Shown: one piece after another, positions 44,531-53,461 of the stretch
Layout: every line of letters starts with the position of its first letter
Numbering within the stretch: the stretch's first letter is position 1
Source of the DNA: a bacterium
Lineage (GTDB): Bacteria; Latescibacterota; Latescibacteria; Latescibacterales; Latescibacteraceae
DNA: 64,000 nt
Assembly: GCA_021372535.1 (NCBI GenBank)
Contig: JAJFUH010000038.1
Span: 1-64,000, forward strand
Reading direction: 5' to 3'
The notes under the pieces: model-generated
The model's input: the letters and a program-made list of their open reading frames with translations, nothing else
Told to the model about the DNA's origin: nothing
The model's database searches: none
Translations under genes and position numbers: made by a program

Positions 44531-46000
44531 ATGAAGAATCAGGTCAGGGTCTTTCTTTTTATTGCCGTTGTGTTTGGCTGCTTTTCCACGGTAATTATTT
44601 CCGATAAAATTGACCCTGAAACGCAGTTTGTTATTCCCGAAACCGGAGATGCCCTCTATAACAGAGCTCCCGATCCCCTTCCCTGGATTCTTCCTGAAAT
44701 GCTCGATCCGGCTTACTGGACAGCGCGGATGAAAAACCCGGATGAGGTTATACTGACCCCGGATAAAATTGAGATCATGAATGCGGTCTACAAACGGTTC
44801 ATAACCTCTCCCGATCCCTTCAGGGATGTTCCGCCGGAACGCAGGCCAGTTCTGATTCAATGGTGGCCCGGATTTTCTATTTCCGTTCCGAATATTGGCT
44901 CTTTATCTCCTCAGGCTGTTGCCGATACGGTCAGAAACAGGCTCCAGGCCGAAACAGCATATCTCCGTCAGCAGGAGTATGGAAACGCGCTGGCCATACG
45001 GTACAGCGCAGAGGAAATCGATGCATTCGAACGCGAAATATCGCTCGATACGGCGAAAGATACGGTCACCGTACATCATGGTATCGCTGTCCGCACCGCA
45101 CGGCTCAGGAATATACCCTCTTTTTTCCCCCAGCAGACCGGTCTGACGCAATCGAGGAAAGAACGCTGGGACCTCTGGAATATCGGAGTAATCAAAATAG
45201 GCATGCCGGTGCAGATACTCCATGTATCGAAATCGGGCGAGTATCTGTTCGTGCTGTGCGAGGCGGGATATGGCTGGACGAGGAGCGATGATATCGCATT
45301 CTGCACCGTGAAAGAGATCGATGAATTTGTCAATGCCCCTGATTTTATTGTGGCAACAAACGACCGTGTGCAGTTTTATACCGATGAGAGCTGTACTTAT
45401 GCTTCAGGGTGGTTCGGCCTTGGAACACGGCTCCCCCTTGTTTCCGGAGCAAATCCCCGTCTAGTGAAGGTTCCTGTCCGTAAAATGAACGGGAAGTTCG
45501 CCACCGAGACGGCGTGGATTGCCGATACGGGTGATGTCCATGTCGGCCTTGTTCCCTATACGCGGCGCAACATTGTCACGATAGCATTCAGGCTCCTCGG
45601 CACTCCCTATGACTGGAGCGGCGCCTGGTTCGGCCGTCAGCACGAGACAATCTACCGCGATATTTTTGCCTGTTTCGGATTCGTTCTGCCCTGTCACAAC
45701 GCCCTGTTCACCTTTTATAACAACAACAATGCCACGGTTCTTCTCCCCGACATGGGCGCGGAGAAATATTATGAAAAGATGAATGAAAACGAGCCATTTG
45801 TCACCCTCCAGAGCTGCGGCGACCACTGCCAGCTCTATCTTGGAGAATACAGGGGAAAACCAATTGTTTTCGACCAGCATGGCTACGGTTATCCCGACGA
45901 AAAGGGTGTATGGTGGGAAGTCAGACGGTGTACTGTCGGGGATATGCGCCTGCCGCGGAATTTTCTCAGGGAGAAAGTGACATTTCTGGAGCTCATGTGA
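44531..46000 (+). CDS. Secreted SH3-NlpC/P60 paralogue lacking the catalytic Cys
   Basis: This 489-residue protein has the same length and layout as the 16436-17905 product: a signal anchor (VRVFLFIAVVFGCFSTVII), two SH3-like parts (GMPVQILHVSKSGEYLFVLC, then GYGWTRSDDIAFC) and an NlpC/P60-like end (RRNIVTIAFRLLGTPYDWSG). Where the paralogue has RDCCGMV, this one reads RQHETIY (residues 369-375), so the nucleophile Cys is replaced by His371. The later His (CGDHCQLYLGE) and GxxHxxYLGE context remain. It is probably a binding or regulatory homologue. GGAGG lies 8 bases before the ATG. It opens a run of five more exported genes in the same direction. Confidence 0.82.
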   Translation: MKNQVRVFLFIAVVFGCFSTVIISDKIDPETQFVIPETGDALYNRAPDPLPWILPEMLDPAYWTARMKNPDEVILTPDKIEIMNAVYKRFITSPDPFRDVPPERRPVLIQWWPGFSISVPNIGSLSPQAVADTVRNRLQAETAYLRQQEYGNALAIRYSAEEIDAFEREISLDTAKDTVTVHHGIAVRTARLRNIPSFFPQQTGLTQSRKERWDLWNIGVIKIGMPVQILHVSKSGEYLFVLCEAGYGWTRSDDIAFCTVKEIDEFVNAPDFIVATNDRVQFYTDESCTYASGWFGLGTRLPLVSGANPRLVKVPVRKMNGKFATETAWIADTGDVHVGLVPYTRRNIVTIAFRLLGTPYDWSGAWFGRQHETIYRDIFACFGFVLPCHNALFTFYNNNNATVLLPDMGAEKYYEKMNENEPFVTLQSCGDHCQLYLGEYRGKPIVFDQHGYGYPDEKGVWWEVRRCTVGDMRLPRNFLREKVTFLELM

Positions 46001-46107
46001 CAGGGGATGTATGAATCAAGGATTAAGCGGATTGATAGGGAATGAAAATTTATACATCGGGGAATGATTTCAAACTTTATAATTTATAAAATCAAGGAGT
46101 CCGCTGT

Positions 46108-46977
46108 ATGAAATCACGTAAATCTCTCTCCCGCCGCTCGTCGCTTTTCCGGCTCGGCGGCATCGGTGCGCTGACAGCGCTCGGGACGGCTGTTTTTCCA
46201 AAGCGTTCACATGCAGCCCTTAAAAAAGCCACGGCGTTCGCCCTCGTCGGAGACCGTTATCACAACTCCGACTACATCCGCACTTCGCTCGGCAGGACAC
46301 TCGTCCGTGAGGCGGGTCTCTCAATCGATTTCACTGACGAGGTCACCCTGCTCAATGCGGAGACGCTCGATGGCTACAAGATGCTCATCGTCTTTCGGGA
46401 CGGCATGCTCTGGCCGGACGGCTACATGGGCTCGTATCCGGGGTACGAATCCGGGTCCGGCGCGGATATCAAGAGCGTTCCGCCACTGCCGGAAATGAAA
46501 AGCGAGCCGGTCATGTGGATGCAGCCCGACCAGGGCCGTGCGGTGAAGGAATTCGTGGAGAACGGCGGCTCGGCCTTTTTCTTCCACAACAACAGCCACG
46601 TGTCGCTCTCGAACAAAGACTACCGCGATGTCGAGGGTGCCATCTACACCGGGCATCCGGCGGTCCGCCCCTTTCATGTGCGGATCACGAACCGCAGCCA
46701 TCCCATAACGAGGGGAGTGAACGATTTCCTTGTCACCGACGAGCAGCACTATGTGACGTACGATAAGGACCCGAAGTACGTGCTCATGCGGAGTGTTAAC
46801 GCTGACGGCCTTGTCTATGGCGACCAGGGTATATCGTGTGAGGCAGGCTGGGCGTATGAGTATGGCAAGGGACGTGTGTGCTTCATGGCGCCGGGACACA
46901 TGATCTCGGTGATGTGGAACCCGGAGTATATGAAACTCCAGAAAAACGCGGTCAGGTGGCTCCTGCGGGAGACTTGA
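46108..46977 (+). CDS. Tat-exported ThuA-like domain protein
   Basis: The 289-residue protein carries a twin-arginine-like signal (LSRRSSLFRLGGIGALTALG) and a glutamine-amidotransferase-like ThuA fold: TAFALVGDRYHNSDYIRTSL, YKMLIVFRDGMLWPDG, AVKEFVENGGSAFFFHNN, then RPFHVRITNRSHPITRGVND and GRVCFMAPGHM. ThuA-like proteins occur with sugar-degrading enzymes in many bacteria, yet the reaction remains unsettled. AAGGAG precedes the ATG. It is followed after 42 bases by the heparinase-like lipoprotein, so the two are likely co-transcribed. Confidence 0.85.
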   Translation: MKSRKSLSRRSSLFRLGGIGALTALGTAVFPKRSHAALKKATAFALVGDRYHNSDYIRTSLGRTLVREAGLSIDFTDEVTLLNAETLDGYKMLIVFRDGMLWPDGYMGSYPGYESGSGADIKSVPPLPEMKSEPVMWMQPDQGRAVKEFVENGGSAFFFHNNSHVSLSNKDYRDVEGAIYTGHPAVRPFHVRITNRSHPITRGVNDFLVTDEQHYVTYDKDPKYVLMRSVNADGLVYGDQGISCEAGWAYEYGKGRVCFMAPGHMISVMWNPEYMKLQKNAVRWLLRET

Positions 46978-47019
46978 GTTGGTTACGCCCGGCATGGAAC
47001 TGTTAAAGCGGAGGAAGCA

Positions 47020-49824
47020 ATGGTAAGATGGTCGATGTTTTTTATGCTTTTGATGGTTGCGCTGTGTCCGGGGTGCTCGAAAAAGACCGGTACCGGGCCA
47101 TTCACACTGTATAAGGAGCAGGATGTCGCTCGTGCCCGCGAGAATGTAAAGCGCTACCCCTGGGCGCAGGAAATCGTGGAAGGCTGGAAGCGCAATGTCG
47201 ATTATGCCATGAAGCAGGAACCTGAGTTCTTCGAACACATGATCTCCGAGCTGACCATGTGGCCCACCTACGGCCAGAACTGTCCCGCCTGCGTGGGCAG
47301 GCTTTCCTCGATGGGCGAGACGGGCCTCTACCGGTGGAGTGTCGAAGACCCCGACAAGCTGACCTGCAAGTACTGTGGCACGGTGTATCCCAATCCCGAA
47401 TACCCGGAAACGGGCAGCATGACAGCTCCGAAAACAGGGCAGACGTTCACTTTCTTCCTGACCGATGAAGAGCGGGCGCACCCCGGTGATACATCGGGGA
47501 AATACGCGTTCAGATGGGCTTCATGGCCGGTGCATACGAGTTTCAGCGGCGTCATCCGCTACTGCAAGGCGAGCTGGTGCATCGGCAGGGTACTTACACT
47601 TGCCAGACTCTATGCGGTCACCGGCGATGTGAAATATGCCGAGCGCGCCGCCCTGATCATGGATATTATGGCACGGCGGTATCCGAACTGGCTGTATCAT
47701 TCCTACAACGGAACCTATGCGGACTGCCCGCCCGCCGAAGCAGCGAAATCGCTCGGCGAATATCCCCGCGGCGGCAGATTTCCCATCGAAACCATCATAA
47801 CCGCTTTCCCGGGCCTCCACACCCAGGGCGATCATGCAGTGCTGAACAACGGATTCTGGGGAGCCGGGCGATTCGGCTGCAGCGGAACCGACGGCGATTT
47901 TATCCTCGATATGACGGTCGCTTATGATCTCATACGAAATGCACGAACAGCCGATGGGAAACCGGTCATCAGCGTTGAGATGAAAAAACACATCGTAAAC
48001 GACCTCATCATTGCGGGCTGCGTCGATTCGGAGAACTGGGATGAGATCAACAACAAATGCGGACCCTCCCGTGCGTTGAGCGCCGCAGTGGGCATCCTGT
48101 TCAACCGTCCCGAAAGCGCCCGCCGTGCCCTCGAGGGTCTTGAAGCGCTCATGGAGCACAGCTTCCATTTCGATGGCTTCTGCAGGGAATCGCCTTCCTA
48201 TTCGGCAATGCATCTCGGTCTCATGCGCGATATTCCCGAAATTCTCGCGGGTTACTCCGACCCCTCCGGATATGTCCCGGAAAAGGGCGAACCGCTCCGC
48301 GATTTCAACCCGTTCACAAGCCTCGACCGCTACCGTCTCGCACAGGAGAGCATGGTGCGCATGCTCGATCCCAATCGCCGGTATCCGGTTGTCGGCGACA
48401 CTCATTACGGAGAGGGGATCAATCCAATGTACGCCGAGCTTCTTGCCGACCGTTACGATCCCTCGTACGCCGGTCTGCTCGAAGAGGCCCAGGGCGCCCC
48501 GCTGGCTAAAAAGGGCAGCGAATATGCCCTCTGGCACCGTGACCCCGACCTGAAAGTAACCGGAAGCGGAGGTTTTCCTCTGTATACCGAATGGTTCCCC
48601 GGATGGCATGTGGCTGTCTTGCGCGGCGGTTCCGCAAAGAAGCATACCGCACTCTATCTGAACGGCTACGAGCATGGCGGACACCGTCACTACGACACTC
48701 TCGGCCTCATCTATATCGCCCACGGCAAGGAAGTTGCCACCGACCGCGGATATATCTGGGACGACCCGCGGAACGCCTGGACGAAGAGCACCCTGTCGCA
48801 CAACATCGTGACCGTGGACGGCATGTCGCAGGACGGCGAAGGATGCCATTCTGTGCTTGAGCTGTTCGGCGCCGCTCCCGGAGTGGAAGTCGTTCAGGCT
48901 TCGGCCAATGCCTACAAACAGTGCGACCGTTACCGCCGCACGACGGCGCTCGTGCAGATACCCGGCGGGCAGACGTATGCGGTCGATTTTTTCCGCGTCC
49001 GCGGCGGTACCCGTCACCAGTATTGTTTCAACTGCAACGGGAACCTGGTCGCTGTAACCGGCGGCAAACCCCAGCCGTGCAGGGATAAGATCGAATGGCT
49101 CGGCAATCTCCGCGCCATGCAGCCGAAAGGACCGTTCACCGCGACATGGGAACAGGACGGCGTCCGTATGGACATGACCATGCTCACCGGAGTCGACCGT
49201 CTCATCATCGCCGATGCGCCGGGCTGGCGGAGCTACCACGGCGATGAACTCAATGCCCCGCCCATTCAGCAGATACTGGCCGAGCGGACCGCCCGGAAAG
49301 ATGCGGAAAGCGCATATGCGGTCGTTCTCGCGCCTTACACCGGCGGAGTATCTCCGGTCAGGTCGGCACATCTTGTGGCCGAGGATCCCGTGAGCGGCGC
49401 TATGGCGGTTGCTGTTGAGCTCGAGGGAAGAACCGATTACATTATATCATCACCCGACGATGAGCAGCGTTCGTACGGGCCTGTCACGATGGCGGGACGG
49501 TTCGGATTCGTATCGCTCGATTCCGGCGGAACGATGATGCAGGGATACCTGCTCGACGGCACCGGGCTGCGCTGCGGAGAGACTGCCATTACAATCCCCG
49601 AAGCCCGCACGACTCTCAGGGTTTCGGCTGCCGGGGGAAGGAACTTCACCTGTGCCGATCCCGTTTCGGCGGGCAATGATCTCAAAGGCAGTTATGTTCT
49701 TGCGGGCGAGACGGGCTTCGAAATCGAATCCGTGGCGGGGAACACCATAACCGTACGGGATTATCCCGTTCAGGCTTGCGATACGGTGACTGTCCTCCGT
49801 TCGCGGTGGTATGAAAAAAACTGA
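47020..49824 (+). CDS. Heparinase II/III-family lipoprotein
   Basis: A 934-residue protein with a lipoprotein-like signal (SMFFMLLMVALCPGC, Cys19). It has an alpha-helical N-terminal half (RWASWPVHTSFSGVIRYCKA, KASWCIGRVLTLARLYAVTG, ENWDEINNKCGPSRALSAAV) and a heparinase-type beta half (GHRHYDTLGLIYIAHGKEVA, TKSTLSHNIVTVDGMSQ). Between signal and toroid lies a four-Cys motif, CPAC (88-91) and CKYC (116-119), that looks like a zinc ribbon, unusual for the best-known members. It should cleave an acidic polysaccharide by elimination outside the membrane. CGGAGGAAG precedes the ATG. It differs strongly from the cytoplasmic-looking homologue at 28334. Confidence 0.85.
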   Translation: MVRWSMFFMLLMVALCPGCSKKTGTGPFTLYKEQDVARARENVKRYPWAQEIVEGWKRNVDYAMKQEPEFFEHMISELTMWPTYGQNCPACVGRLSSMGETGLYRWSVEDPDKLTCKYCGTVYPNPEYPETGSMTAPKTGQTFTFFLTDEERAHPGDTSGKYAFRWASWPVHTSFSGVIRYCKASWCIGRVLTLARLYAVTGDVKYAERAALIMDIMARRYPNWLYHSYNGTYADCPPAEAAKSLGEYPRGGRFPIETIITAFPGLHTQGDHAVLNNGFWGAGRFGCSGTDGDFILDMTVAYDLIRNARTADGKPVISVEMKKHIVNDLIIAGCVDSENWDEINNKCGPSRALSAAVGILFNRPESARRALEGLEALMEHSFHFDGFCRESPSYSAMHLGLMRDIPEILAGYSDPSGYVPEKGEPLRDFNPFTSLDRYRLAQESMVRMLDPNRRYPVVGDTHYGEGINPMYAELLADRYDPSYAGLLEEAQGAPLAKKGSEYALWHRDPDLKVTGSGGFPLYTEWFPGWHVAVLRGGSAKKHTALYLNGYEHGGHRHYDTLGLIYIAHGKEVATDRGYIWDDPRNAWTKSTLSHNIVTVDGMSQDGEGCHSVLELFGAAPGVEVVQASANAYKQCDRYRRTTALVQIPGGQTYAVDFFRVRGGTRHQYCFNCNGNLVAVTGGKPQPCRDKIEWLGNLRAMQPKGPFTATWEQDGVRMDMTMLTGVDRLIIADAPGWRSYHGDELNAPPIQQILAERTARKDAESAYAVVLAPYTGGVSPVRSAHLVAEDPVSGAMAVAVELEGRTDYIISSPDDEQRSYGPVTMAGRFGFVSLDSGGTMMQGYLLDGTGLRCGETAITIPEARTTLRVSAAGGRNFTCADPVSAGNDLKGSYVLAGETGFEIESVAGNTITVRDYPVQACDTVTVLRSRWYEKN

Positions 49825-49867
49825 GAGCACCAGATGATACAACATCAATAGACCGGGGAGGCTGGTA

Positions 49868-51049
49868 ATGGTTAACGGATTCCGCAGCATGGTTGCGCAG
49901 CTCCGATTTCAGGAGATGATAAAGGGTATGTTTTTGCTCGCTGTGATCTGTTGTCCGGAAATGCTGTATGTCCACGCTGCCGAAGCACAGGGCTGGGACG
50001 ATTTCACCCGCATGCGGTTCATCGTGCCGAGGGGATACGTGTGCTACCGTGCGACAAAACCGGTGGTGATCGACGGCAAACTCGATGAAGAGGCATGGAC
50101 ATACATTCCCTGGACCGAGTATTTCGGCGATATCGAGGGCGATGCAAAACCGAGGCCGCGGTTCCGCACACAGGCGAAAATGCTCTGGGACGACACCTAT
50201 TTCTACGTGGGCGCATTCATCGAGGATACCCATGTCTGGGCGACGCTCACCAAACACGATGCGGTTATATTTTACGACAACGACTTTGAGATATTCATCG
50301 ATCCCGACAGCGACAACCACGAGTACTACGAAATCGAAATCAACGCCCTCAACACAGAATGGGACCTCTTTCTTAAGCGGCCGTACAAGGATTTCAGTCC
50401 CGGCATGGGTGCCGATAATGGCTGGGAAATCCCCGGTCTCAAGACCGCGGTTCATGTCTACGGCACACTCAACGACCCGAAGGATGAGGATCAGGGATGG
50501 TCGGTCGAGTTTGCGCTGCCGTGGGCAGTGCTCAAGGAATTTGCCCATAAACCGGCGCCGCCTCGTGATGGCGACCAGTGGCGCGTGAACTTTTCACGGG
50601 TCGAGTATCTTCCCGAAATCATCCTTACCACGAATGTCCGGAAAACGGAAAAGAGTTTCCTCACGAAAGCGGATGGAACGCGGTGCGAAAACTGGATATG
50701 GTCGCCCCAGGGCATCATCAATATGCATTGTCCGGAAAAATGGGGATATGTCCAGTTCTCGACCGGTATTCCCGGAACGGTTGAGTTCCGGCCCGACCCG
50801 ACTGAACCCGCCCGGATGATCCTCCATGAAATCTATTATGCACAACGCGATTTTTTCAGGAAAAACAACCGGTGGGCAACGACGATCGATGATCTCGGTC
50901 TCGCTGTTCCGACACACAAGAGCGTGGTCAAGGCGCCGGTCATCAAACGGTCCGGCGACGGATACACTGCCACACTTACGGTCAAACTGCCGGACGGCAG
51001 CCAGAAAACCGTGAGCATAGACCAGTTTTCAAAAGTAACCGTCGAATAA
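49868..51049 (+). CDS. Exported CBM9-like carbohydrate-binding protein 1
   Basis: The 393-residue protein has an extended signal (MIKGMFLLAVICCPEMLYVH); a later ATG at 49928 with AGGAG upstream is an alternative start. The body has a CBM9-type beta-sandwich: KPVVIDGKLDEEAWTYIPW, AKMLWDDTYFYVGAFIED, FYDNDFEIFIDPDSDNHEYY, then WSVEFALPWAVL and QWRVNFSRVEY. CBM9-like modules bind reducing ends of sugars. There is no catalytic domain. The C-terminus after AQRDFFRKNNRWATTIDDLG is family-specific. It follows the heparinase-like gene after 43 bases and is followed by a paralogue after 24 bases, so these form one operon. Confidence 0.87.
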   Translation: MVNGFRSMVAQLRFQEMIKGMFLLAVICCPEMLYVHAAEAQGWDDFTRMRFIVPRGYVCYRATKPVVIDGKLDEEAWTYIPWTEYFGDIEGDAKPRPRFRTQAKMLWDDTYFYVGAFIEDTHVWATLTKHDAVIFYDNDFEIFIDPDSDNHEYYEIEINALNTEWDLFLKRPYKDFSPGMGADNGWEIPGLKTAVHVYGTLNDPKDEDQGWSVEFALPWAVLKEFAHKPAPPRDGDQWRVNFSRVEYLPEIILTTNVRKTEKSFLTKADGTRCENWIWSPQGIINMHCPEKWGYVQFSTGIPGTVEFRPDPTEPARMILHEIYYAQRDFFRKNNRWATTIDDLGLAVPTHKSVVKAPVIKRSGDGYTATLTVKLPDGSQKTVSIDQFSKVTVE

Positions 51050-51073
51050 CAGATACAACGGAGGCTGTAAACG

Positions 51074-52255
51074 ATGAAATGTCAAAAAGCACAGGAGCGA
51101 CCGGTACTTATGCCCGGGTTGAAAACCACCAGCGTCTGTTTCATGGTATGCGCCATTATTGTATCTGCCTGTGCAGCATATGCCCAGGTACCCGACCGTG
51201 CACGGTGGCAGCATATGAGAACAGTAGACCAGGAGCAGTACATCTGTTATCGAACCGCCGGCGGCATCGAGCTCGATGGCAGGCTCGACGAAACGTCCTG
51301 GAAACAGGCGCCGTGGACAAACTATTTTACCGATATCGAGGGGGGGCTTCAGCCGATCCCGCGGTTCAGGACACGGGCGAAGATGCTCTGGGACAACTAC
51401 TACTTCTATTTCGGAGTCGAGATCGAGGAACCGCACGTCTGGGGAACGCTCCTTTACCGTGACCAGATTATCTGCAACGACAACGACATCGAGGTTTTCA
51501 TCGACCCGAACGGAGACAACCAGGAATACTACGAGCTCGAAATGAACGTGCTCAACGTCGCGTGGGACCTTTTCCTGAAAAAAGCGTACCGTGACGGCGG
51601 CCCGGCGGATTGTTCGTGGAATATCGCTGGTCTCAGGACAGCGGTATTTGTAGACGGCACGATCAACGACCCCCGTGACACCGACCGGGGATGGTCTATC
51701 GAGATAGCCATGCCATGGACAACGCTCGAACAATACGCACACCGTCCCTGCCCGCCCCGTAACGGCGACCAGTGGAGAGTCAATTTTTCGCGGGTCGAAT
51801 GGCCCTTCGAGATCGTAACCGCCGACTTGACACCGCAGGATGTACCGAACAACGCCTACAAGCGTACCAGACGGGAAGGCCCCATCGCCTGTGACAACTG
51901 GACATGGTCGGATCAGGGTGTCTGCAACATGCACTGCCCGGAAATGTTCGGGTATGTCCAGTTTTCCACAGCACCCATGGGAACGGATACGTTTCGTCCG
52001 GACCCGACTATATCTGCGCGTCGTGTGCTGCTCGATATCTATTATGCACAGCGCGATTTTTACGGTAAAAATAAACGGTGGGCAGCAACCCTCAAGGAGC
52101 TCGGCTACACCTTTGCGCGTCAGGAAAGCCTCGATGGTCCGCCGGTAATGGAGACGACCGGCGACGGGTGGCATGCCCGGGTGACAACGACTGTTCCCGG
52201 CGGGTCGAAGAGGACGGTACACATATACCAGGACTCGAAGATAGTGGAGGAATAA
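51074..52255 (+). CDS. Exported CBM9-like carbohydrate-binding protein 2
   Basis: A 393-residue tandem paralogue with the same boxes: GIELDGRLDETSWKQAPW, AKMLWDNYYFYFGVEIEE, CNDNDIEVFIDPNGDNQEYY, WSIEIAMPWTTLEQYAHRP, QWRVNFSRVEWP and AQRDFYGKNKRWAATLKELG. The signal (FMVCAIIVSACAAYAQ) is a plain export signal. CGGAGG precedes the ATG. Equal length and conserved order show a gene duplication; the loops that would touch sugar differ, which may widen ligand range. It is the fifth gene of the run started at 44531. Confidence 0.87.
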   Translation: MKCQKAQERPVLMPGLKTTSVCFMVCAIIVSACAAYAQVPDRARWQHMRTVDQEQYICYRTAGGIELDGRLDETSWKQAPWTNYFTDIEGGLQPIPRFRTRAKMLWDNYYFYFGVEIEEPHVWGTLLYRDQIICNDNDIEVFIDPNGDNQEYYELEMNVLNVAWDLFLKKAYRDGGPADCSWNIAGLRTAVFVDGTINDPRDTDRGWSIEIAMPWTTLEQYAHRPCPPRNGDQWRVNFSRVEWPFEIVTADLTPQDVPNNAYKRTRREGPIACDNWTWSDQGVCNMHCPEMFGYVQFSTAPMGTDTFRPDPTISARRVLLDIYYAQRDFYGKNKRWAATLKELGYTFARQESLDGPPVMETTGDGWHARVTTTVPGGSKRTVHIYQDSKIVEE

Positions 52256-52326
52256 CAGTCGAAGCACTACGACAGCCATAATTTTTCACGGAAAAAGCGT
52301 AAACGAATAATGCCGGAGTTACCAGT

Positions 52327-53313
52327 ATGGACAGCAACAGCACACGTCGCTCCTTTATCGTGAATTCAACGGTTGGCCTGACAGGCTTGGGGTATATATC
52401 ATCAGGCATGACCCCGACCGATGCACATGCCGCCGCCGCACAAAAAACACGTATGAAACCCGACCGTAAGCTGACCGAAAAGATCGAAAATCTCATCAAG
52501 CCGTTTCGCGGCGATGTGGGAGTCTATGTTCACCACCTGCCGAGCGGGAGAACGGCGGAGCACCGCGCCGATGAGCTCTTTCCCACAGCCAGCCTCATTA
52601 AGGTTTCGATCATGCTCGCCCTTTTCGACCGCATGAACCGCGGAGAACTCTCGTTCCATCAGGTGCTTGAATATGACGGGACGTATACATACAAAGGTAT
52701 GAACGAGGATATCCTCGCCTGTTTCAAGATTGGCGAAAAAATCAGGCTCAGCAAGCTCATCATGCTCATGATCACCATCAGCGACAATTCCGCCTCCATC
52801 TGGTGCCAGGAGCTCGCCGGTTCGGGAATGAATATCAACCGTGTGCTCGAAGAAAACGGCTTCGGATCGCTACGGATCAATGCCCGCACACCGGGAAGAG
52901 AGGACGCCTACGAGCAGTACGGCTGGGGACAGACATCACCGCGCGAGCTGTGTGATCTCTTCGTCAGAATCCGCAGGAACGATATCATAAGCCCCTCTGC
53001 GTGTGAGGCGATGTACCGAATACTCACCCGCATTTACTGGAACGGCGAGGCGCTCTCGCAGATACCGCCGTATGTGCAGGCCGCATCGAAACAGGGGGCG
53101 TTGAACCGGTCGCGATCCGAGGTTGTGCTCGTCAATGCGCCATCCGGTGATTATGTGTTCTGTGTCATCACCAAGAACCAGGAAGACCAGAGCTGGGAAG
53201 AGACCAACGAGGGTTTTGTGCTCTTGCGGGATATATCGAGGCTCCTCTGGCGGCATTTCGAGCCTGATTACGGCTGGGAACCTGCACCCCCGGTCGATGT
53301 GCTCAACCGGTGA
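52327..53313 (+). CDS. Tat-exported class A beta-lactamase-like serine hydrolase
   Basis: The 328-residue protein has a twin-arginine signal (TRRSFIVNSTVGLTGLG). Class A motifs are visible: TASLIK with Ser89 and Lys92 (SxxK), ISDNSAS with Ser152-Asp153-Asn154 (SDN) and ASKQGAL with K255-Q256-G257 (KxG). The omega-loop ExxLN motif is not evident; the corresponding stretch reads ARTPGREDAYEQYGWGQ. Such proteins may be beta-lactamases or D,D-peptidases; without the Glu of the omega loop a peptidase-like or unusual hydrolase is the likelier reading. It is the last gene of the run. A strong bidirectional hairpin follows. Confidence 0.83.
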   Translation: MDSNSTRRSFIVNSTVGLTGLGYISSGMTPTDAHAAAAQKTRMKPDRKLTEKIENLIKPFRGDVGVYVHHLPSGRTAEHRADELFPTASLIKVSIMLALFDRMNRGELSFHQVLEYDGTYTYKGMNEDILACFKIGEKIRLSKLIMLMITISDNSASIWCQELAGSGMNINRVLEENGFGSLRINARTPGREDAYEQYGWGQTSPRELCDLFVRIRRNDIISPSACEAMYRILTRIYWNGEALSQIPPYVQAASKQGALNRSRSEVVLVNAPSGDYVFCVITKNQEDQSWEETNEGFVLLRDISRLLWRHFEPDYGWEPAPPVDVLNR

Positions 53314-53384
53314 AATACGGATCCATTCGTATAATTCAACAGAATCCGGTTTTATGGTTTCGGAACTCGACGTAACAGCATAAA

Positions 53385-53416
53385 AAGATGGCTGGGTCAG
53401 AACACCCAGCCATCTT
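53385..53416. terminator. Bidirectional rho-independent terminator
   Basis: AAGATGGCTGGGT (53385-53397) pairs perfectly with ACCCAGCCATCTT (53404-53416) over a 6-base loop, with A residues before and T residues just after. It lies between two convergent genes and can serve both. Confidence 0.9.
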
Positions 53417-53461
53417 GATTTTTCGGTTTGAAGAATAATATATCAGGGTTATTGCCGCCTG

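Noticed and set aside
46321-47481. Open frame of 386 codons on the minus strand
   Set aside because: Spans two well-supported plus-strand genes (ThuA-like and heparinase-like) and the spacer between them.
47521-49371. Long open frame (616 codons) on the minus strand
   Set aside because: It lies wholly antisense to the heparinase lipoprotein gene, which has clear family motifs; the frame is open because of codon bias, and its translation has no recognisable domain.
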